This document shows positions 60,283 through 64,000 of a DNA stretch of 64,000 bases, in pieces. Location: contig NZ_CP139972.1 in the NCBI RefSeq assembly GCF_034424315.1, positions 7,572,501 through 7,636,500 of the forward strand. Reading direction: 5' to 3'. Each line of letters begins with the position of its first letter. The stretch's first letter is position 1. The translations under genes were made by a program, and so were the position numbers. The stretch is from Chitinophaga sancti (lineage in GTDB: Bacteria; Bacteroidota; Bacteroidia; Chitinophagales; Chitinophagaceae). A model generated the notes under the pieces. It made no database searches. It saw nothing but the letters and a program-made list of their open reading frames with translations, and had not been told where the DNA came from.

Positions 60283-60792
60283 ATGATAAAATTTAAAGCC
60301 ACTATTAAGAAATTCGAAAAAATGGGAGAGAAAACCGGGTGGTCGTATATCGAAATCCCCATTGAACTCTCAGAAAAACTGAAACCCGGCTACAAACAAT
60401 CCTTCCGGGTAAAAGGCAAGCTCGATCAATTCGAAATAACTGGTGTGGCACTGACACCAATGGGTGAGGGCCATTTTATCATGTCGTTGAATGCTGATCT
60501 GAGAAAAGGGATCGGCAAGCGTGCAGGCGCTGAATTACAGGTACAGATCCAGGTAGATAATAACCCCAATCCCGTGAGCTCTCCTGAATTTATGGAGTGC
60601 CTGGCAGATGAACCGGAGGCACAGGCTTTTTTTAAAACGCTCGCCAAAGGACACCAAAATTATTTCATGAAGTGGATTGAAAGCGCCAAAACAGCCCCTA
60701 CCAAAACTAAGCGAATAGCCATGGCTGTGACAGCACTTGCCAGGAAAATGGGCTATCCTGAAATGATCCGGGCAAATAAAGACCTTAACTAA
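60283..60792 (+). CDS. DUF1905 / YdeI-type (OmpD-associated-like) protein
   Basis: A 169-residue protein. The N-terminal DUF1905 beta-barrel (residues ~2-95) has IKFKATIKKFEKMGEKTGWSYIEIPIELSEKLKPG, FRVKGKLDQFEITGVALTPMGEGHFIMSLNADLRKGIGKRAGAELQVQIQ. The C-terminal YdeI-like bacteriocin-protection helix (~115-169) has ALADEPEAQAFFKTLAKGHQNYFMKWIESAKTAPTKTKRIAMAV in its variant form. The ATG at 60283 starts exactly at the domain; the longer upstream frame was rejected. Soluble, function poorly known. It is followed tail to tail by the Kir channel gene. Confidence 0.8.
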   Translation: MIKFKATIKKFEKMGEKTGWSYIEIPIELSEKLKPGYKQSFRVKGKLDQFEITGVALTPMGEGHFIMSLNADLRKGIGKRAGAELQVQIQVDNNPNPVSSPEFMECLADEPEAQAFFKTLAKGHQNYFMKWIESAKTAPTKTKRIAMAVTALARKMGYPEMIRANKDLN

Positions 60793-60810
60793 GACGGGCC
60801 ATTTAAAGCC

Positions 60811-61797
60811 TCAGCTAACTGCACTTACCGGCACCATTTCCGTATTTGCCGCTACCTCTATGGTGTCATGTAGTTTCTGCATTTCCAAAACAGTACCCTT
60901 CGCCGTCTCCCTGTACATGGGTACGAATTTATGGTTGAAAATGATCTCATGAAAAGTGTAGGAGGTCCTTTGCTGCACCACGTTTGAATAAATGTCATTG
61001 AACCCTTTTATCAATACATACAGTTCCAGGTCCGCTACTTTAATATCTTCTGCCGTTAATCCCAGTAGTGGGCTCTGTTCATCAATCACATGTACAACTG
61101 TCCAGTTCATGGGCAGACTTTGAATCTTATGCCTTTCCAGCGGTAACTCATAATAGCGATACGTTTGTTTGCCATCTTCATGCACCTGCATGGCAGCATT
61201 TACCTGCACCGTTACATCGGTAAGCGTATGCCCATCCTTGTAACAGGCAAAGCGAAACATAAGGGCATTACCCCCTTTGAAAGGAGTAATAGTGGCGTGA
61301 TTACTAAAAGCCAGGTGTGCCTTGGGGCGGGCAAAACGGCCATAGATCAGGCCCGTTACCACCGCAAAAGAAAGAAAACCACTCATGGCCTCAATAGAAG
61401 CCAGGAAATTTGCCCCGTCACCTACCGGGTTGACACGGCCATAACCTACCGTTGTAAAGGTTTCTGTACTGAAATAATACACTTCCTTAAAAATACCCCA
61501 GGCGCTGTGAGCACTGATGCCCTGCAATTCTGCAGACCCGATTGCCAGGTAAATACCCGTGTAAATAAGGTTGACAAGGATAAATGCCCCCACCATGACC
61601 AGCACAAAAGCCCAGATAGGCAGGTTGAGCATAATATGGAAAAGAGAGTACCGATCCCAGATGCGATTGCCCTCTTTCCGGAGGTTGAAACTCCCGTCCT
61701 TATTGATAAAACGTTCTCCATAGCTACTGATGGTAGCGCTGAAGCCGGTATCTTCATTTGTTTTCGAGAATGGATTGATGTGTTTGAGTAGGGCCAT
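60811..61797 (-). CDS. Inward-rectifier potassium channel (KirBac-type)
   Basis: About 328 residues. A cytoplasmic N-terminus leads to TM1 (LPIWAFVLVMVGAFILVNLIYTGIYLAI), a pore helix and selectivity filter FTTVGYGRVNP (~residue 114), TM2 (SIEAMSGFLSFAVVTGLIYGRFARPKA), then a C-terminal immunoglobulin-like cytoplasmic domain. That domain (SNHATITPFKGGNALMFRFACYKDG ... LTDVTVQVNA) is typical of Kir proteins. It conducts K+ and usually is gated by lipids or pH. The start was taken at ATG 61797; a GTG at 61815 is possible. It is divergent from the cvfB-like gene. Confidence 0.9.
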   Translation of the reverse strand: MALLKHINPFSKTNEDTGFSATISSYGERFINKDGSFNLRKEGNRIWDRYSLFHIMLNLPIWAFVLVMVGAFILVNLIYTGIYLAIGSAELQGISAHSAWGIFKEVYYFSTETFTTVGYGRVNPVGDGANFLASIEAMSGFLSFAVVTGLIYGRFARPKAHLAFSNHATITPFKGGNALMFRFACYKDGHTLTDVTVQVNAAMQVHEDGKQTYRYYELPLERHKIQSLPMNWTVVHVIDEQSPLLGLTAEDIKVADLELYVLIKGFNDIYSNVVQQRTSYTFHEIIFNHKFVPMYRETAKGTVLEMQKLHDTIEVAANTEMVPVSAVS

Positions 61798-61824
61798 AAA
61801 CCTGCGTTTGACCACAAATCTACT

Positions 61825-61832
61825 TACCTTTG
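61825..61832 (+). promoter_or_regulatory. Putative -7 box of the cvfB-like gene
   Basis: TACCTTTG is a perfect match to TAnnTTTG, 23 bp before the ATG at 61856. This would give a very short 5' leader. A TTTG at 61807 is closer than the usual 19-21-bp spacing. Confidence 0.4.
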
Positions 61833-61855
61833 TGATTATCCAAATATTATATTAC

Positions 61856-62689
61856 ATGTATAAGGTAGGTGAATTTAACCTTTTAAGAGTGAAGAAGGAG
61901 AGTGAGTACGGCCTGTTCCTGGACGGTGTGGAGCAGGAAATACTGATGCCAAAACGTTTTGTACCGGAAGGGGCAAAACGGGGGGATGAGCTCAGGGTGT
62001 TTATTTATCATGACTCGGAAAATCGCCTGACAGCGACTAACCAGGAACCTTATGGTATAGTTGGGGATATTGTGAACCTGAAATGTACAGGAGTAACCGA
62101 ACAGGGAGCTTTCCTGGACTGGGGATTAATGAAGGACCTGTTTGTGCCGGCGAGTAAGCAGCTGACTAAAATGGTGCAGGGACAGGATTACCTGGTGAAA
62201 ATATACCTGGATGAGAGAACAGGCAGGGTAGCGGCTACAGAAAAACTGGATCCATACCTGAGCAATGAGGAGCTGACAGTGAAGGAGCAGGATCCCGTGG
62301 AGCTGATTATATACAGAAGAACGGACCTGGGTTTTGTATGTATTGTAAATCAGAAACATACGGGCTTATTGCATTATGGGGATGTATTTGGCACAGTAGA
62401 CATTGGGGATAAGCTGAAAGGCTTTGTAAAGGCAGTGAAAGATGAGAACAAACTGGATGTATCCGCAGGTGAAATGGGCTATAAAAGAGTAGAAAGTGAA
62501 GGGGAGAAGATATTGAGGTTGCTGCGGGAGAATGACGGGTATTTGCCTTACCATGATAAATCTGATCCGGAGGAGATTTACTCATTCTTTAGTATGAGTA
62601 AGAAGACGTTTAAGATGACGACAGGGAGTCTTTACAAGGCCAGAAAAATTGAGTTTACCAAAACGGGAATTAAACTCATCGAAGAATAA
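61856..62689 (+). CDS. S1-domain RNA-binding protein, CvfB family
   Basis: A 277-residue protein. An N-terminal S1-like segment (GEFNLLRVKKESEYGLFLDG...ILMPKRFVPEGAKRGDELRVFIYHDSENRLTAT) is followed by a second S1 domain (IVNLKCTGVTEQGAFLDWGLMKDLFVPASKQ...GQDYLVKIYLDERTGRVAATEK) and a third (ELIIYRRTDLGFVCIVNQKHTGLLHYGDVF). It ends in a winged helix (ILRLLRENDGYLPYHDKSDPEEIYSFFSMSKKTFKMTTGSLYKARKIEFTKTGIKLI). CvfB proteins affect expression of virulence or stress genes by binding RNA. ATG 61856 begins the first domain; the longer frame upstream overlaps the Kir gene and was rejected. Confidence 0.9.
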   Translation: MYKVGEFNLLRVKKESEYGLFLDGVEQEILMPKRFVPEGAKRGDELRVFIYHDSENRLTATNQEPYGIVGDIVNLKCTGVTEQGAFLDWGLMKDLFVPASKQLTKMVQGQDYLVKIYLDERTGRVAATEKLDPYLSNEELTVKEQDPVELIIYRRTDLGFVCIVNQKHTGLLHYGDVFGTVDIGDKLKGFVKAVKDENKLDVSAGEMGYKRVESEGEKILRLLRENDGYLPYHDKSDPEEIYSFFSMSKKTFKMTTGSLYKARKIEFTKTGIKLIEE

Positions 62690-62703
62690 TAAATAAAGAA
62701 ATT

Positions 62704-62738
62704 AAAAAAGCCGGGTCAACATATGGCCCGGCTTTTTT
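62704..62738 (+). terminator. Terminator of the cvfB-like gene
   Basis: AAAAAAGCCGGG / CCCGGCTTTTTT around a short loop, 14 bp after the stop. The symmetric A and T runs allow bidirectional use. Confidence 0.9.
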
Positions 62739-62829
62739 GTTATATGGTACTATTTTATCACTCGTACGACTTCTATATGATCTAAACGCTGTACCTTTTT
62801 ATTCTAAAAAACCATTTAACGAACCCGCT

Positions 62830-64000
62830 ATGAAGATCCACTACGAAAAACGTTTGTACGCGCTAATCCGCCGCGTACAGCATTCCTTTCTCTTTATTGG
62901 CTGCCTGTTAGCATGTCTGAAGCTGACACCTGCCAATGCCCAGCTTTCACGTCTCCATGCTGATGGTAAACGCATTGTGAATGCCTCCGGCCAGGAGGTC
63001 ATCCTGAAAGGTGTAGGCCTCGGTGCCTGGTTACTCCAGGAAGGCTACATGATGAAAGAAGGCGGCGATGGCCCCCAGTGGTCCGTCAAGAAATATCTCT
63101 ATGACCAGGGGCAGTCTGATGCCCAGGTCGAAGCTTTTTACCAAAGCTGGCGGGATAATTTCATCACCAAAGCCGACATCGACTACATCGCCTCTCTCGG
63201 CTTCAACTGTGTGCGGCTCCCCATGCACTATGAACTCTTTCTCACCACTGCCCAGCGGGCAGAAAGGCTGAAAGTGATCCATGCCAATGCCAGCGCCGGT
63301 TCCGTATCCACGTACATCAGTGCCCTCACAACCTGGTATAACAACAATACCCTGTTCACTGACACCAACACCGAAGGTTTCCGCCTGGCAGATAGTCTGC
63401 TGAAATGGACGGCCGCCAACAACATGTACGTAATTTTAGACCTCCACGCTGCTCCCGGTTCACAGGGGATGGATCACAATATCAACGATGGCTTTGTTGG
63501 CAATGACCTGTATAACCAGGCCATCTATGGCAACATGACCCAGCGTTTATGGCAGGCGCTCTCCCGTCATTACATCAACAATGATGGCGTGGCTTTTTAT
63601 GACCTGGTCAATGAGCCTCACAAGGTGCCGGATAATACCACCGTGCATGACATCTTTGAAAGACTGATCAATACTGTCCGGGCAGAAGGCGATACCCACC
63701 TGCTGATGGTAGAAGGAAATGGCTATGGTAACAATTACGGGAGTATGCAACCGTATACCTTTACCAATCCCACTAACCTGGTGTACAATTCACACCGTTA
63801 CTGGAACTCGACAGATGTCACAGTCGGTAACAGTGACCCTAACCAGATCTCTGACCTCGCCAATATCGTTGCCTGGAGAAATACCTACAATGTACCAGTC
63901 TGGGTGGGGGAAACAGGTGAAAATAACAATGACTGGCTTGCTGCCAATATTGCTGCCATGAACAGTATTGGTATAGGCTGGTGCCACTGGACCTACAAAC
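62830..64000 (+). CDS. GH5-family secreted glycosidase (cellulase-like), truncated by the window end
   Basis: ATG at 62830; 390 codons are visible and the frame is still open at the window edge. The signal peptide is MKIHYEKRLYALIRRVQHSF then LFIGCLLACLKLTPANAQ. The GH5 barrel follows: VILKGVGLGAWLLQEGYM, YIASLGFNCVRLPMHYELF, MYVILDLHAAPGSQ, FYDLVNEPH (acid/base Glu ~residue 260), VYNSHRYWNS and VWVGETGENNNDW (nucleophile Glu ~360). GH5 enzymes cut beta-glucans or related polymers; the exact substrate is not clear. It has its own upstream region after the terminator at 62704. Confidence 0.88.
   Translation, partial: MKIHYEKRLYALIRRVQHSFLFIGCLLACLKLTPANAQLSRLHADGKRIVNASGQEVILKGVGLGAWLLQEGYMMKEGGDGPQWSVKKYLYDQGQSDAQVEAFYQSWRDNFITKADIDYIASLGFNCVRLPMHYELFLTTAQRAERLKVIHANASAGSVSTYISALTTWYNNNTLFTDTNTEGFRLADSLLKWTAANNMYVILDLHAAPGSQGMDHNINDGFVGNDLYNQAIYGNMTQRLWQALSRHYINNDGVAFYDLVNEPHKVPDNTTVHDIFERLINTVRAEGDTHLLMVEGNGYGNNYGSMQPYTFTNPTNLVYNSHRYWNSTDVTVGNSDPNQISDLANIVAWRNTYNVPVWVGETGENNNDWLAANIAAMNSIGIGWCHWTYK

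Overview
The window reads as a chromosome segment of a Chitinophaga-like member of the Bacteroidota. The evidence is SusC/SusD-type and DUF4249-linked TonB receptors, a LytS/LytTR pair, GH92, GH5 and GH13 enzymes, TAnnTTTG-type -7 promoter boxes, little use of Shine-Dalgarno sequences, and tRNA-Leu integration of an island with a HEPN/RteC-like/integrase module. This assignment is an inference from gene content; no rRNA or marker gene is present.

Positions 1-29200 are old, decaying chromosome with many insertions. They hold a duplicated-domain hypothetical protein, a broken monooxygenase and truncated haemoglobin, a desaturase, an imperfect tandem-repeat tract, an RRM protein, and a remnant nutrient-uptake operon (truncated SusC, intact SusD, TlpA-like protein with an in-frame stop). 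After these come an NmrA-like/AraC pair, a dead IS5 element, a PAP2 gene split by an IS3 element that itself carries a DUF772 IS element, and a DUF4249/TonB receptor/LytS/LytTR module. Two tandem IS630 copies follow, the second split by an IS21 element. The region ends with a hydrolase/ECF sigma/membrane protein operon.

Positions 29215-50901 form a tRNA-Leu(CAG)-integrated genomic island of about 21.7 kb, bounded by 12-bp direct repeats. From left to right it contains a 2307-residue protein joining a GHKL (sacsin/Hsp90-type) ATPase to an SF1 helicase, a dead sbcD fragment, and a translationally coupled cluster hsdS-ptuA-ptuB-hsdM. In that cluster a Septu-like ATPase/HNH pair sits inside a type I modification locus that has no hsdR. 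It then carries an XRE regulator with matching operator-like palindromes, an orphan histidine kinase, a HEPN/MNT-type protein, a set of small unknown genes, a small DNA-binding protein and a tyrosine recombinase. Two triplets of GAGTGTCA repeats lie between the recombinase and the attachment site.

Positions 51000-64000 are ordinary chromosome: treY-treZ trehalose synthesis, a GH13 alpha-glucosidase, a GNAT acetyltransferase, a GH92 mannosidase, a YdeI-like protein, an inward-rectifier K+ channel, a CvfB-like S1 protein, and the start of a GH5 glycosidase that runs off the end.

The strongest candidate for a new system is the island's defence cluster. By analogy with PrrC in EcoprrI, the PtuAB pair may be controlled by, or act in place of the nuclease of, the HsdMS modification complex, with the GHKL-helicase protein as a possible second defence gene. 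This role is inferred from gene content and layout only.
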